DNA of 64,000 nt from Brevibacillus agri (GCF_004117055.1 NZ_CP026363.1:3216001-3280000), one strand, 5' to 3'. Shown: positions 36,650 to 46,322, counted from the stretch's first letter. Numbers and translations are program-made. The notes: generated from the letters alone by a model not told the origin.

Positions 36650-36964
36650 CTAAAGCGAATCGGGATGGTGCTGATAGCGTTCGAGGTCAATCTCCCCTGC
36701 CTCGGAGACTGCTACGCCTTCGCCTTCCAGCAGCATTTTTTGCAAATTCATGGAATCGCGGTCCTGCAATCCGATTTTGCCTTTGGCATTGATGACCCGA
36801 TGCCACGGAAGCTTGTATTTTTGCGACATGGAGTGGAGAATCCGCACAATTTGTCTGGCTCCGCGCGGACTTCCCGCCAAGGCGGCGATCTGTCCGTACG
36901 TCATGACGCTACCCGGCGGGATGCTGGCGATGATTTTTACGGCTCGCTCTGTAAATTCGGTCAT
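36650..36964 (-). CDS. Alkyltransferase-like protein (ATL, MGMT family lacking the acceptor cysteine)
   Basis: This 104-residue protein has the DNA-binding half of O6-alkylguanine transferases. The active-site PCHR motif is PWHR at residues 53-56, so the alkyl-accepting cysteine is replaced by Trp, the hallmark of ATL proteins (E. coli YbaZ type). The SPRGARQIV recognition helix with the arginine finger is intact. ATLs bind alkylated guanine and flag it for nucleotide excision repair instead of removing the alkyl group. It stands alone between a terminator and the Lin0512 gene. Confidence 0.92.
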   Translation of the reverse strand: MTEFTERAVKIIASIPPGSVMTYGQIAALAGSPRGARQIVRILHSMSQKYKLPWHRVINAKGKIGLQDRDSMNLQKMLLEGEGVAVSEAGEIDLERYQHHPDSL

Positions 36965-37003
36965 TTCCTGCGCTCCTATCTTTCTTGTAAAAAGATGACG
37001 TTG

Positions 37004-37044
37004 AAAAAGGCTTGTGACGGTTTCGCCATCACAAGCCTTTTTTC
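37004..37044. terminator. Intrinsic terminator after pepF
   Basis: A 14-bp perfect stem (AAAAAGGCTTGTGA at 37004-37017, complement at 37029-37042) has an 11-base loop and T runs on both strands. It ends the pepF transcript before the ATL gene. Confidence 0.85.
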
Positions 37045-37079
37045 CTGTTTGCCTGCGCGAACGGCTGGCCCGGCTACAA

Positions 37080-38879
37080 CTAGAACAGCCTTTCCAGTTC
37101 GTCTACCAGGCTGCCCACGTAGGCGACAGCGTCGCGGATCGGCTGCGGCTGGGACATGTCCACTCCCGCCTTTTGCATCAGTTCAAGCGGCTTCAAGGTG
37201 CCGCCCGCCTTCAATACTTCCAGCCAGCGATCGACGGCTGGCTGTCCTTCCTCTTTGATGCTCGCTGCCATCGCGGTGGAAGCGGTCAAGCCCGCCGCGT
37301 ACGTGTACGGGTACAGCCCCATGTAGTAGTGCGGCTGGCGCATCCACGTCAAGCTGGCTGCCTCGTCAAGCTCCACGGCGTCTCCCCAGAACTCCGCCAA
37401 CACTTGCCCTTTCCATTCCGACAGCTTTTTTGCCGTCAGCGGCACGTCGTTTTGCGCCGCCTCGTACACTTTGCGCTGCATGCGGCCTTCCAGCAGGTGC
37501 GTCACGAAGTTGTGGTAGTACGTATTCATCAGTTGCAAAATCACCCAACGCTTGAGGCGCGGATCGTCGGACTGCGCCATGATGTGCTGCCCCAGAAGCA
37601 GCTCGTTGATCGTCGACGGCGCTTCGATAAAGTACAAGGACGGACGCGAATTGGTATAGCTTTGCTCGCGGGTCGCCAGCGTGAAATGGCCGCAGTGCCC
37701 CAGCTCGTGAGCCAGCGTGAAGGCGCTGCGCATGTTGCCCGACCACGTAATGAGGATGTAGGAGTGGTTGCCGTACGGTGTCGTGCAAAACGCTCCTGTC
37801 GATTTGCCCACGTTGTCCACGTAGTCGATCCAGCGTTCGTTCAACGCCTTTTCCATGATTGCGGAGTATTCCGGTCCCATTACTTGCAAAGCAGACTGAA
37901 TCAGGCGGCCCGCTTCCTCAATCGTAATCGGCGGGCTGAATTCCGGATCAAGCGGCGCCTTCAGGTCGCAGAATTTCAGCTTTTCAAGCCCCAGCTCGCG
38001 CGCCTTCAGCTTGGCGTAGCGGCGCATGTGCGGCGCCAGCTCTGTGCCGATGATATCGAGAATGTTGTGGTACATGTCCAGTGTTACTTGCTGCGTGTGC
38101 AAGAGCATGTCAGTCACTGTCTCGAAGCCGCGCAGCCTGGACAGCACGGTTTGCTTTTTCACCTCAGTGGCGTACACAGCGGCAAACGAGTTTTGGTAGG
38201 CAGCAAGCGTGTTTGAAAACGATTCGTAGGCAGCCCGGCGCAGCGTCGTGTCCGCAGACATTTCGTAGTCGGCTTCAAACAGGGCAAAAGACACCGGGCG
38301 CTCTGCTCCGGCCCCGTCCTGCACGGGCGCAAATGACATATCGGACAGCTTCCCGCGCTGGTAGATCGTGTACGGAGCGCCGAATACTTCGCCGAGTGCG
38401 GCAAGCGACGCTTCGGTTTCCGCAGACAGCCGATACGGCTTGGTTTCCAGCAGATCGGAAAGGCTTTTGCGGAAAGGCGCAAGACCCGGCTCTTCTTGCA
38501 GGAACTTCTCGATCGTGCCGTCCGGCAAGGCCAAAATTTCCGACGGCACAAACGATAGCTCTGCGTTCAGCCTGGAGACGACGTCACCGACACGCGCGGA
38601 ATTTGCCTGATTTTGCGGATTGGTTCCGTCCTCGGATGAGCGCAGACGGGCATAGGTAGCCGCAAGATTGGCGCGAACCTCGATCGCTTCTTTTGCTTCC
38701 AGGCAGGCCAGCAATGTTTCTGCGCCTGTGTGCAGTTGCCCTTTGAAAGCCGTTACGGCCGGCAGTTGGCTGATAATCTCGTCCAGCTCCTGCTCCCACG
38801 CTGCTTGACTGGCAAATAAGTCATCCAGGTTCCATGTATATTCCACGGCTACCTGGTCACGCGTCTGTCTCGTCTTCAC
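37080..38879 (-). CDS. pepF: Oligoendopeptidase F, M3 family
   Basis: This 599-residue cytoplasmic zinc endopeptidase cleaves peptides of roughly 7-17 residues. The metal site is HELGH at residues 391-395, followed by EAPSTINE carrying the third ligand. N-terminal helical repeats and total length match PepF. ATG 38879 follows AAGGAGG. It is monocistronic with its own terminator. In this window it adds an endopeptidase step to the peptide-degrading set at 13-24 kb and 39-50 kb. Confidence 0.94.
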   Translation of the reverse strand: MKTRQTRDQVAVEYTWNLDDLFASQAAWEQELDEIISQLPAVTAFKGQLHTGAETLLACLEAKEAIEVRANLAATYARLRSSEDGTNPQNQANSARVGDVVSRLNAELSFVPSEILALPDGTIEKFLQEEPGLAPFRKSLSDLLETKPYRLSAETEASLAALGEVFGAPYTIYQRGKLSDMSFAPVQDGAGAERPVSFALFEADYEMSADTTLRRAAYESFSNTLAAYQNSFAAVYATEVKKQTVLSRLRGFETVTDMLLHTQQVTLDMYHNILDIIGTELAPHMRRYAKLKARELGLEKLKFCDLKAPLDPEFSPPITIEEAGRLIQSALQVMGPEYSAIMEKALNERWIDYVDNVGKSTGAFCTTPYGNHSYILITWSGNMRSAFTLAHELGHCGHFTLATREQSYTNSRPSLYFIEAPSTINELLLGQHIMAQSDDPRLKRWVILQLMNTYYHNFVTHLLEGRMQRKVYEAAQNDVPLTAKKLSEWKGQVLAEFWGDAVELDEAASLTWMRQPHYYMGLYPYTYAAGLTASTAMAASIKEEGQPAVDRWLEVLKAGGTLKPLELMQKAGVDMSQPQPIRDAVAYVGSLVDELERLF

Positions 38880-39072
38880 TGTGTCTGCCTCCTTATGATT
38901 CCTACAATAAAATGTTTTCTATTATTCAAGTTTGATTCTCGTTTGAATTTTCCTCCCATTCCAAAAAATAAATAAACGAAAAATGTCGCGAAAACTTCCG
39001 TAATCTGTCTGTTTCTGCGCTTTCCAAGGAAATTTTTTCAAAATGACTAGCGAGCAACTCCCGTTGTGCAGG

Positions 39073-39078
39073 TATAAT
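39073..39078 (+). promoter_or_regulatory. Possible -10 element of the M29 aminopeptidase gene
   Basis: A perfect TATAAT lies 39 bases upstream of the start. No convincing -35 is found at 16-18 bases, so the promoter call is tentative. Confidence 0.4.
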
Positions 39079-39116
39079 AGAGAGGTGCTGAACGCAAGTG
39101 AAAAGGAGGCTTTCCT

Positions 39117-40343
39117 ATGTCTTTCGAGCTTTTGTTTGACCGCTATGCCGATCTCGCCGTAAAAGTCGGCGTCAATGTACAGCCGATGCAAACACTGGTT
39201 GTGACTGCTCCGCTCTCCGCTGCTCCGTTCGTGCGCAAGGTGGCGCGCAAAGCGTATGAAGCAGGAGCCAAACACGTACATATCGACTGGACCGATGACG
39301 AGCTGACCCGCATGAAATACGATCTCGCGCCGGATGAAGCTTTTGCCGATTATCCGCAGTGGAAGGCAAAAGGGCTGGAGGAGATGGCCGAAAACGGAGC
39401 GGCGTTTTTGTACATCAACTCGACCAACCCGGATTTGCTCAAAGGTGTCAAGCTGGAGCGAATCGCGACTGCGAACAAGGCAGCGGGACAAGCGTTGCGG
39501 ACGTTCCGCAACTACACCATGTCGGACAAGGTAAGCTGGAGCGTAATTGCTGTCCCGTCGCCGGAATGGGCGGCCATGGTGTTTCCTGACTTGCCCGCCG
39601 ACGAACAGGTGCCTGCCCTGTGGGACGCGATTTTCCGGGCGACGCGCGTGGACACGGACGATCCTGTTCAGGCGTGGCACGAGCATCATGCCACGCTGAA
39701 CAGCAAAGTAGAGCAACTGAACGCCAAGCAGTACCGCTACCTCCACTACGAGGCGCCGGGCACGCAATTGACCATTGAGCTGCCTGACCGTCACATCTGG
39801 ATCGGCGGCGGTAGCGTGAACGAAAAAGGCGCGTCGTTCATGGCGAACATGCCGACCGAGGAAGTGTTCACCGCGCCGAAAAAAGACGGCGTGAACGGAA
39901 CCGTCCGCAGCACGAAGCCTTTGAGCTATCACGGCAATGTGATTGAAAATTTCACCTTGACGTTCGAGCAGGGCAAAATCGTCTCGGTCAGCGCGGAAAA
40001 GGGCGAAGAAGCTTTGAAGCAACTCGTTGCGACCGATGAAGGCTCGCACTATCTCGGCGAAGTCGCGCTGGTTCCGCACCAGTCTCCGATCTCGTTGTCC
40101 AACATCATTTTTTACAACACGCTGTTTGACGAAAACGCCTCGAATCACCTCGCGATCGGCAGCGCCTACTCGGTCAACATCGAAGGCGGCGCAGCGATGA
40201 GCCAGGAAGAGCTGGCAGCCCGCGGCATCAATACGAGCCTGGTGCACGTCGACTTCATGATCGGCTCCGCAGAGATGAACATCGACGGCGAGACAGCGGA
40301 CGGCGTGCGTGAGCCGCTGTTCCGCAACGGCAACTGGGCGTAA
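39117..40343 (+). CDS. M29 family aminopeptidase (AmpS/aminopeptidase T type)
   Basis: This 408-residue dinuclear-metal exopeptidase removes N-terminal residues from peptides. The start MSFELLFDRYADLAVKVGVNVQ is characteristic of M29 enzymes. Metal ligands are expected in the C-terminal half, where LGEVALVP, NASNHLAIGSAY and LVHVDFMIGS are conserved family segments. ATG 39117 follows AAAAGGAGG. It is monocistronic, divergent from pepF, with a strong terminator behind it. Confidence 0.93.
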   Translation: MSFELLFDRYADLAVKVGVNVQPMQTLVVTAPLSAAPFVRKVARKAYEAGAKHVHIDWTDDELTRMKYDLAPDEAFADYPQWKAKGLEEMAENGAAFLYINSTNPDLLKGVKLERIATANKAAGQALRTFRNYTMSDKVSWSVIAVPSPEWAAMVFPDLPADEQVPALWDAIFRATRVDTDDPVQAWHEHHATLNSKVEQLNAKQYRYLHYEAPGTQLTIELPDRHIWIGGGSVNEKGASFMANMPTEEVFTAPKKDGVNGTVRSTKPLSYHGNVIENFTLTFEQGKIVSVSAEKGEEALKQLVATDEGSHYLGEVALVPHQSPISLSNIIFYNTLFDENASNHLAIGSAYSVNIEGGAAMSQEELAARGINTSLVHVDFMIGSAEMNIDGETADGVREPLFRNGNWA

Positions 40344-40376
40344 GCCAAATGAGCCGAACGGCACGCTTTCAGCCAA

Positions 40377-40427
40377 CCAAAAAGAGGATCAGGCCCTGTC
40401 GGGAGCCATGATCCTCTTTTTGGTTGC
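40377..40427. terminator. Bidirectional terminator between the M29 gene and cdaS
   Basis: AACCAAAAAGAGGATCA pairs with TGATCCTCTTTTTGGTT, a 17-bp perfect stem with oligo-T in both directions. It serves the two convergent genes. Confidence 0.88.
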
Positions 40428-41039
40428 CTACGCAGGCGTGATGATCGGATACAGCCTGCCTTGCATGGCAAAGGACGCCTTTCCCGTCTCCTCGGAGACG
40501 ACGATCACCAGCGCGTCGCTCTGCTCGCTCAGGCCCAGGGCGGCGCGGTGCCGTGTCCCGAGCTTTTTTTCGCCGACGGCAATGTGCGACAACGGCAGGA
40601 CGTTCGCCGCAGAAACGATCTGATTGTCCCGCACGTACACCGCCCCATCGTGCAGCGGACTGCCCGGAAAAAAGATCGACTCCAGGAGCGAATAGCTCAA
40701 AACAGCCCCGATGGGAATGCCCGCCTGCAAATGCTCGGCCAGGGAGTCGTCGCGCTCGATGACGATCAGGGCCCCTTGGCGTTTTTCGGCCAAATGCTGC
40801 ACGGCAATCGTCAAGTCTATGTATTTTTCCGTGTACGGCGCGAGATAGCATTGCAAGTAAAACGAGGCAGCCACTGTCTCCAGCCGGCTAAATCTGCTGC
40901 GTATATGGTCGAACGTACCGAGCAAGCAGCCTTCCTCTTGGTCGAGGGCGAGCAGACTTTGCTCCATCGCCTGGGAAATGCTGAGCAGCTCTTGCTTCAG
41001 CTCGGCTTTCAAGGAAGATGAATCGCAGTTTACGTGCAC
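40428..41039 (-). CDS. cdaS: Sporulation-type diadenylate cyclase CdaS
   Basis: This 203-residue enzyme condenses two ATP to c-di-AMP. The N-terminal 75 residues are the two-helix autoinhibitory region seen in CdaS. The DisA_N domain has DGA at residues 131-133 and GTRHRAA (RHR at 163-165), both essential motifs. The start is GTG at 41039 with GAGAGG/AGGAGG upstream. It differs from CdaA, which has membrane helices, and from DisA, which has DNA-binding domains. In B. subtilis CdaS is made in the forespore; I found no clear sigma-G promoter here. It follows pxpA by 187 bases on the same strand. Confidence 0.92.
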   Translation of the reverse strand: MHVNCDSSSLKAELKQELLSISQAMEQSLLALDQEEGCLLGTFDHIRSRFSRLETVAASFYLQCYLAPYTEKYIDLTIAVQHLAEKRQGALIVIERDDSLAEHLQAGIPIGAVLSYSLLESIFFPGSPLHDGAVYVRDNQIVSAANVLPLSHIAVGEKKLGTRHRAALGLSEQSDALVIVVSEETGKASFAMQGRLYPIITPA

Positions 41040-41226
41040 GCAGGAAACCTCTCCCTCCTGTGTTCTCGACTACCCGACTGCTCCTTGCCTTGATTGTTCC
41101 CCATCCCGTGCGCTTTCATCCTGCTATCCTCATGCGAAAGAGCCTGGCGCGCCTCGTCGCAAAAGAAAGCGGGTCAGATGGAGGAAAGCGCCCTTTTTCC
41201 CAGAAAAACAGGCGGATTACCCTTCC

Positions 41227-41991
41227 TTATGACGAGCGGATGCAGCGAATAAAGACGCCCGCCGCTTGCAGCGCCTGGCGAATGCTCTCTGCAAATGCAA
41301 GCGCGTGCGCACCGTCCCCGTGAATGCAGATGGTGTCCGCGCGAATCGGCACGTCGACGCCTTGCAGCGACTGCACCTTGCCTTCTGTCACCATGCGCAC
41401 GACCTGGGCTAACGACTCGGCTTCGTCGGCGATCAGCGCGTCTGGCTGCGTCCGCGGCGTCAGCGTGCCATCCGCCTGGTACGTCCGATCTGCAAACACT
41501 TCGTGCGCGGTGCACAGCCCGATTTTTTCCCCGGCCCGCGTCAATTCGCTGCCAGCCAGTCCGAACAGAACGAGCTCCGGATTGACCCGGTAAACCGCCT
41601 CGGCGATCGCCTCGGCCAGCGCGGGACGCGTCGCTGCCATGTTGTACAAGGCTCCGTGCGGCTTGACGTGCTGCATGACGCCTCCTTCTGCCTGGACGAA
41701 CGCTTGCAGCGCGCCAATCTGGTAGACGACCAGCTCGTAGGCGTCCTGGGCGGAGATGTCCATGTTGCGGCGGCCGAACCCGACCAGATCGGCCAGTCCG
41801 GGATGCGCCCCGATTGCCACCCGGCTCTCGATGGCCAGCTTCACCGTTTTTCGCATCGTGGAAGGGTCGCCCGCATGAAAGCCGCAGGCGATGTTCGCGG
41901 AGCTTACATGCTGCAAAATCGCCTGATCGTTGCCCAGTCGATACGCCCCAAAGCTCTCCCCCATGTCACAGTTCAAATCGACAACCTTCAT
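41227..41991 (-). CDS. pxpA: 5-oxoprolinase subunit A (LamB/YcsF family)
   Basis: PxpA is the catalytic subunit that, with PxpBC and ATP, hydrolyses 5-oxoproline (pyroglutamate) to glutamate. The 254-residue protein starts [17 protein letters not shown] and contains the family motifs [12 protein letters not shown] and [10 protein letters not shown] longer frame from 42006 includes the Shine-Dalgarno itself, so ATG 41991 (GGAGG 8 bases upstream, ATGA overlap with pxpC) is preferred. It is the last gene of the regulon. Confidence 0.95.
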   Translation of the reverse strand: MKVVDLNCDMGESFGAYRLGNDQAILQHVSSANIACGFHAGDPSTMRKTVKLAIESRVAIGAHPGLADLVGFGRRNMDISAQDAYELVVYQIGALQAFVQAEGGVMQHVKPHGALYNMAATRPALAEAIAEAVYRVNPELVLFGLAGSELTRAGEKIGLCTAHEVFADRTYQADGTLTPRTQPDALIADEAESLAQVVRMVTEGKVQSLQGVDVPIRADTICIHGDGAHALAFAESIRQALQAAGVFIRCIRSS

Positions 41992-43016
41992 TTGCTCTGC
42001 CTCCATCCCGCGTTGATTTGGATTCCCAGCTTGATTTGTTGCAGCTCGGTTTCTTGCTCGTACAGCGCCTGCTGGGCTTTACGCAAAGACACTTCCTGAA
42101 ACTGCACGCTATCGCCCGGCCGCAACTGCGCCAAAATCGGCAAGTCAACGGTCGCCACATGGCCGATTTTCGGGTAGCCGCCAACCGTTTGCCTGTCCGC
42201 GAGCAAAATGATCGGCTGGCCGTTCGGCGGGACCTGGATCGTGCCCGTAGAGACGGCGGCGGAAATCAGTTCCAGCGGCGACTCCAGCGCAAGCTGCGGC
42301 CCTTCCAAACGATAGCCCATTCTGTCGGATTGCGCCGCGAGCTGATACGGCGTCGCGAAAAACTGTCGGCGGCTCTCCTCGGAAAAATAGCCGAACTCCG
42401 CTCCGCGCATGACCCGGACGACCGCGTCTTTTTGGTACGGAAAAACATGCTGCGGGACAAACCAGTCCATCTCGCCGCAACCAGCGTTTCGCGCTTTGCT
42501 TTTCGCTTGCAACTGCTCTGCGAAAAACAGCGCCAGCTCGCTCGGCTTGCCTGGCTCGAGTCGGTCTTTTTCCCGGAGCGTCCTGCCCCATGCCCCGCCA
42601 AAGCCCGCCCGGACATTCGTGCTGCGGCTGCCCATGACGAGCGGAACCTCCCAGCCGCCCGCAATGGCAAGGTAGGCGCGACAGCCTTTTTTGGCATGGG
42701 CAAACTTCAGCGTGCTGCCTTTTTTCACCCAGACAGGACGGTTGCTGTGGATGCGCACGCCGTCTATAGCAGGCTGCATGTCCGCTCCACACACGGCCAA
42801 GAGCGCATCCTGGTGAAACAACAGCACTGGCCCTTTTACCGTCAGCTCCAGAACGGCGGCGTCCGGCTCGTTGCCGACGAGCATGTTTGCCATGCGCATC
42901 GCCAGCGTGTCCATCGCCCCGCCGACGATCACCCCGTGCCGCTGGTACCCGTATCGGCCCAAATCTTGAACGGTCGTGTACAAGCCTGGTGATAGGACTT
43001 CGATGCTCATGGTCAT
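41988..43016 (-). CDS. pxpC: 5-oxoprolinase subunit C (biotin-dependent carboxyltransferase-like, KipA family)
   Basis: This 342-residue subunit forms the ATP-dependent kinase part of 5-oxoprolinase together with PxpB. It contains [18 protein letters not shown] near the start and a later [14 protein letters not shown], both family signatures. ATG 43016 overlaps the pxpB stop as ATGA. An upstream in-frame start at 43034 lies inside pxpB and is less likely. Homologues were once called KipA or allophanate hydrolase subunit 2. Confidence 0.94.
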   Translation of the reverse strand: MTMSIEVLSPGLYTTVQDLGRYGYQRHGVIVGGAMDTLAMRMANMLVGNEPDAAVLELTVKGPVLLFHQDALLAVCGADMQPAIDGVRIHSNRPVWVKKGSTLKFAHAKKGCRAYLAIAGGWEVPLVMGSRSTNVRAGFGGAWGRTLREKDRLEPGKPSELALFFAEQLQAKSKARNAGCGEMDWFVPQHVFPYQKDAVVRVMRGAEFGYFSEESRRQFFATPYQLAAQSDRMGYRLEGPQLALESPLELISAAVSTGTIQVPPNGQPIILLADRQTVGGYPKIGHVATVDLPILAQLRPGDSVQFQEVSLRKAQQALYEQETELQQIKLGIQINAGWRQSK

Positions 43017-43726
43017 GGCCCGATCTGCCCCCATTTCCCGTATTGTTCCTCCGAGATCGGACAGAAGCGGACTCTGTCGCCTGCGCGCAGCAAGCTCGGC
43101 GGCTGTTCTTCCGGGCGGAACAGGCGCTCCGGTGTCCGGCCAATAATCTGCCAGCCCCCCGGACTCTCAATCGGGTAGACGCCCGTCTGCTCTCCCCCGA
43201 TTCCGACGCTTCCCGGCGCAATCGCGGTTCGCGGCGACTGCCTGCGCGGGGTGGCAATGCGTTTGTCCAGTCCGCCCAAATACGGAAAGCCAGGAGCAAA
43301 GCCGATCATGTGCACGAGATACTCCTGCCCGGAGTGAATGCGGATCAGTTCATCCGGGGTGATGCCGTGATACGCGGCCACATCCAGCAGGTCAGGGCCA
43401 AACGCGCCGCCGTAGCAGACGGGAATCTCCACCAGCCGCGGCTTCGTCTGTTCATCCGCGCGAATGTGCACAAGCTGCCCCGCGAGCAGCGCCTTGAACC
43501 GCTCGTACGGCATGTCCGCTGCGCGCGGATCGTACCACGCCACCGGATCGTAATACACCGTGACAGACGTGTACCCCGGTACGTATTCGACCATTCCCGG
43601 AAGCGGGTGCTCTTCGAAATAGTCGGCGAGCGCCTTTACTTTTTGCTGTGTCGCCTGGTCAATGGCGTCTCCGAGCTTGATGACAATTCCCGAGTCGCCG
43701 AGTGGAAAAAACGCGACTTGCTCCAA
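43013..43726 (-). CDS. pxpB: 5-oxoprolinase subunit B (KipI family)
   Basis: This 237-residue partner of PxpC contains the family motifs IGFAPGFPYLGGL and SVGIGGEQTGVYP. The start is TTG at 43726 behind AGGAGGGG. It is the first gene of the pxpBCA block. A candidate internal promoter and operator lie upstream (43750-43790), after a terminator-like hairpin that follows pcp. KipI-like inhibition of a sporulation kinase is an older alternative role; the complete BCA set favours oxoprolinase. Confidence 0.94.
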   Translation of the reverse strand: MEQVAFFPLGDSGIVIKLGDAIDQATQQKVKALADYFEEHPLPGMVEYVPGYTSVTVYYDPVAWYDPRAADMPYERFKALLAGQLVHIRADEQTKPRLVEIPVCYGGAFGPDLLDVAAYHGITPDELIRIHSGQEYLVHMIGFAPGFPYLGGLDKRIATPRRQSPRTAIAPGSVGIGGEQTGVYPIESPGGWQIIGRTPERLFRPEEQPPSLLRAGDRVRFCPISEEQYGKWGQIGP

Positions 43727-43751
43727 CCTGCTCCCCTCCTATTCCATTTTT

Positions 43752-43768
43752 GTTCCGATAATCGGTAT
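43752..43768. promoter_or_regulatory. IclR-type operator candidate upstream of pxpB
   Basis: GTTCCGATAATCGGTAT matches 6 of 8 palindrome positions and shares GTTCCGA-n-TCGG with the perfect palindrome upstream of the M14 gene. On the minus strand a promoter-like TTTACT-17-TATACC lies beside it. Confidence 0.5.
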
Positions 43769-43796
43769 AATCATTCCGAATTTTAGAGTAAAGGAA

Positions 43797-43817
43797 AAGA
43801 GGAGTTGTCCTCCTCTT
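43797..43817 (-). terminator. Terminator-like hairpin between pcp and pxpB
   Basis: AAGAGGAG (43797-43804) pairs with CTCCTCTT (43810-43817) around a 5-base loop. On the minus strand it is followed by only a short T run, so it may be partial. Confidence 0.5.
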
Positions 43818-43821
43818 CGTA

Positions 43822-44469
43822 TTAGCTGATTTGTCCGCCGCCTTCGACGATGTCTTGCTCCAGGCGCACCGCTGTTTCGATCGCGACTTGCAGTCCTTTG
43901 GCGATCGTCTCCACCGACATGCTCGGCTGGCCGGGGTGCTTCGCTGCCTGCTCGGGCAAGTACGGAATGTGGAGAAAGCCGCCGCGGATCGCCGCGTTTT
44001 GCTGCGCGAGCGTATGCATCAGTCCGTAAAAAAGGTGGTTGCACACAAACGTTCCTGCCGTTTGGGAAACGGAAGCGGGAATGCCGTTCGCCCTCATTTC
44101 CTTGACCATCGCTTTGATCGGCAGCGTGGACCAGTAAGCCGCTGGCCCGCCTTCCACAATCGGGGTGTCGATCGGCTGGTTTCCTTCGTTGTCGGGAATC
44201 CGCGCATCGTTAACATTGATCGCCACGCGCTCGACGGTAATGTCCGGCCGGCCGCCAGCCTGTCCAATGCAGAACACGAGATCAGGTTCCGTCTCGCGAA
44301 TCGCTTGCTGCAAAAGCTCGATGGACTTGCCGAACACCGTTGGCACTTGTCTTGTTTCGATGCGATACCGTTCCGACCGGACGTCAGCCAGTCGCTTGAC
44401 CGATTCCCACGCCGGGTTGATCGGCTCGCCGCCAAATGGGTCAAAGCCTGTTACCAAAATGGTTTTCAT
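43822..44469 (-). CDS. pcp: Pyroglutamyl-peptidase I
   Basis: This 215-residue cysteine peptidase (C15) removes N-terminal pyroglutamate from peptides and so produces 5-oxoproline. The catalytic Glu lies in the early [11 protein letters not shown]...NPAWE region and TVERVAIN; the nucleophile is in [12 protein letters not shown]; the His is near [14 protein letters not shown] 44469 lies behind AGGGGAGAG. It sits directly upstream of pxpBCA, which consumes its product. Confidence 0.95.
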   Translation of the reverse strand: MKTILVTGFDPFGGEPINPAWESVKRLADVRSERYRIETRQVPTVFGKSIELLQQAIRETEPDLVFCIGQAGGRPDITVERVAINVNDARIPDNEGNQPIDTPIVEGGPAAYWSTLPIKAMVKEMRANGIPASVSQTAGTFVCNHLFYGLMHTLAQQNAAIRGGFLHIPYLPEQAAKHPGQPSMSVETIAKGLQVAIETAVRLEQDIVEGGGQIS

Positions 44470-44506
44470 CGTCGCTCTCCCCTGTCCCTGCTATCTGTTT
44501 TATGAA

Positions 44507-45277
44507 TCAGCTTCGCCTCGCTCGCCTCCAGCCCAGCGCCGTGGAAATGCGCTCTGCGGCAGCCGTCAAATGGGCGATCAGCGTTGGCAGCCGCTCCTCG
44601 GTGAACCGCTCCTGCGGTCCAGCGATGCTGATGCCTGCATGCAGACGACCCATGTGGTCAAAAATGGGCGCTGCGACCGCTACCGTATCGTTTTCCAACT
44701 CCGAATAGCTGATCGTGTACCCTTTTTCCCGCGCATCCGCCACTGCTTTGCGCAACTCGTCCCTGTCCGTGATCGTCCCGCGTCCAATCGGCGCAAGCTC
44801 CACTTCGCGCAAATACTGCTCTCTTTCCTTTTCTTCCAGAAAAGACAAAATAATTCGCGAACAGGCCCCGGCGTACAGAGGCGATCTGCGCCCGATCTTC
44901 GTATAGAGCCGTACCGGGTGTGGCGTATCGAGCTTTTCGATATAGATCGCTTCTTTTCCGTCCCGGACGATGAGATTGACCGCCTCTTCCACTTCGTCCC
45001 GCAGGGCGCTCATCACGGGCAAAGCGAGCTGGCGAATATCCAGCCGCTCGGACACCAACTGGCCGAACTGCAAAAACAACAGCCCGAGCGAAAATTTGCC
45101 GTCCTCGCCCCTCTGCAAAAAGCCCATTCCTTCGAGCGAGCCGATCATGCGATGGATCGACGTTTTCGGCATGTTCGTCAGCTCGACCATCTCGTTCAAG
45201 CTCAATCTGTCGTGGTCGATGAACAGATTGAGCAGCTCCATCGACTTCACGACCGTTTTGTTCTGGTTTTGTATCAT
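44507..45277 (-). CDS. IclR family transcriptional regulator
   Basis: This 256-residue regulator has an N-terminal winged helix (LSLNEMVELTNMPKTSIHRMIGSLEGMGF) and a C-terminal IclR effector domain. An in-frame ATG at 45316 lacks a Shine-Dalgarno, while ATG 45277 has GGAG at good spacing. It is embedded in the 5-oxoproline operon between the transporter pair and pcp, so it is very likely the local regulator, with 5-oxoproline or a related compound as candidate ligand. Palindromes at 50622-50638 and 43752-43768 are candidate sites. Confidence 0.88.
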   Translation of the reverse strand: MIQNQNKTVVKSMELLNLFIDHDRLSLNEMVELTNMPKTSIHRMIGSLEGMGFLQRGEDGKFSLGLLFLQFGQLVSERLDIRQLALPVMSALRDEVEEAVNLIVRDGKEAIYIEKLDTPHPVRLYTKIGRRSPLYAGACSRIILSFLEEKEREQYLREVELAPIGRGTITDRDELRKAVADAREKGYTISYSELENDTVAVAAPIFDHMGRLHAGISIAGPQERFTEERLPTLIAHLTAAAERISTALGWRRARRS

Positions 45278-45365
45278 GGACTTCTCCATCCCCGCGATCT
45301 GGTTGTTTTTGTCCATATTTTATCATTATTGTTGCCAGGAGGAAAAAACAACAGATGGTTTTTGC

Positions 45366-46319
45366 CTACAGCGAGACCAGATACAAAAGGATGATGTTGA
45401 ACGCAAGCAAAACGAGCGCTGTCGGGAACTGCACGCGAATGACGTGGTTTTTGTCTTTCAAGTCGAGCAGCGCGGCGGGCACGATGTTGAAGTTCGCTGC
45501 CATCGGCGTCATGAGCGTGCCGCAGTAGCCCGCGAACATCCCGATTGCCGCCAGATGGTTCGCATCGACGCCGAACTGGCCGATCAATAGCGGAATGGCG
45601 ATGCCCGCCGTCATGACCGGGAAAGCCGCGAACGCGTTGCCCATAATCATCGTGAACAGGGCCATGCCTACGCAGTAGGCGAAGACGACCCAGAACAAGG
45701 AATGCGTCGGAATAACGTGCGCAACCAGATCAGAGACGACCGTCCCGACACCTGCGCTGGTAAAAATCGTTCCGAGCGTAGCCAGCATCTGCGGCAGCAC
45801 AGCCGCCCAACTGATCGCTTCCAGCAAGCGCCGCGATTCTTTGACAGGTGTCAACGGGTTGCTTTTGGTCAGCGCCATCCCGACGAGCAGCGAGATCAAC
45901 GTCGCAAGCCCCAGCGAGACGAGCGTAATGTTTTTCTGGTCGAGCACGAACAGCTCGCCGATTTTCACGTCCTTGAAGCCGAGACTGCCGACAATCGTCA
46001 ACAGCGGAATCAACAGCGCTGGCACGAACAGCCAGTTGCCCAGCCGCTGGCGGTTCTGCCTGCGCTCCTCAGCGGAGGCTTCGCCGTAGCTTCCCACCTT
46101 CAAGCCGCCCAAGCCGACGATCAGCACCATCACAATGACTAAAAGTCCCATGGCAAAAGGCGGGATGATACTGCCGAGCAGCAAGGAAATCCCGTAGAGC
46201 GCATAAAAAAGGCCAGAGGTGAAGCGGCGCGGATTTTTCTTGTCCACAAACGTAAACAGGCTGCCGCCAAGCGCAATCAAACCGAGAAATACATAGATCG
46301 CTTCCATCGAAATCCACAT
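45366..46319 (-). CDS. DUF979 family membrane protein, probable 5-oxoproline transporter subunit
   Basis: This 317-residue protein has nine to ten membrane helices. It always pairs with a DUF969 protein, and such pairs are linked to pyroglutamate genes. ATG 46319 has AAGGGGG upstream and begins right after the DUF969 stop (46323-46325). The association with pcp and pxpABC makes import of 5-oxoproline or pyroglutamyl peptides the best inference. Confidence 0.85.
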   Translation of the reverse strand: MWISMEAIYVFLGLIALGGSLFTFVDKKNPRRFTSGLFYALYGISLLLGSIIPPFAMGLLVIVMVLIVGLGGLKVGSYGEASAEERRQNRQRLGNWLFVPALLIPLLTIVGSLGFKDVKIGELFVLDQKNITLVSLGLATLISLLVGMALTKSNPLTPVKESRRLLEAISWAAVLPQMLATLGTIFTSAGVGTVVSDLVAHVIPTHSLFWVVFAYCVGMALFTMIMGNAFAAFPVMTAGIAIPLLIGQFGVDANHLAAIGMFAGYCGTLMTPMAANFNIVPAALLDLKDKNHVIRVQFPTALVLLAFNIILLYLVSL

Positions 46320-46322
46320 CGG

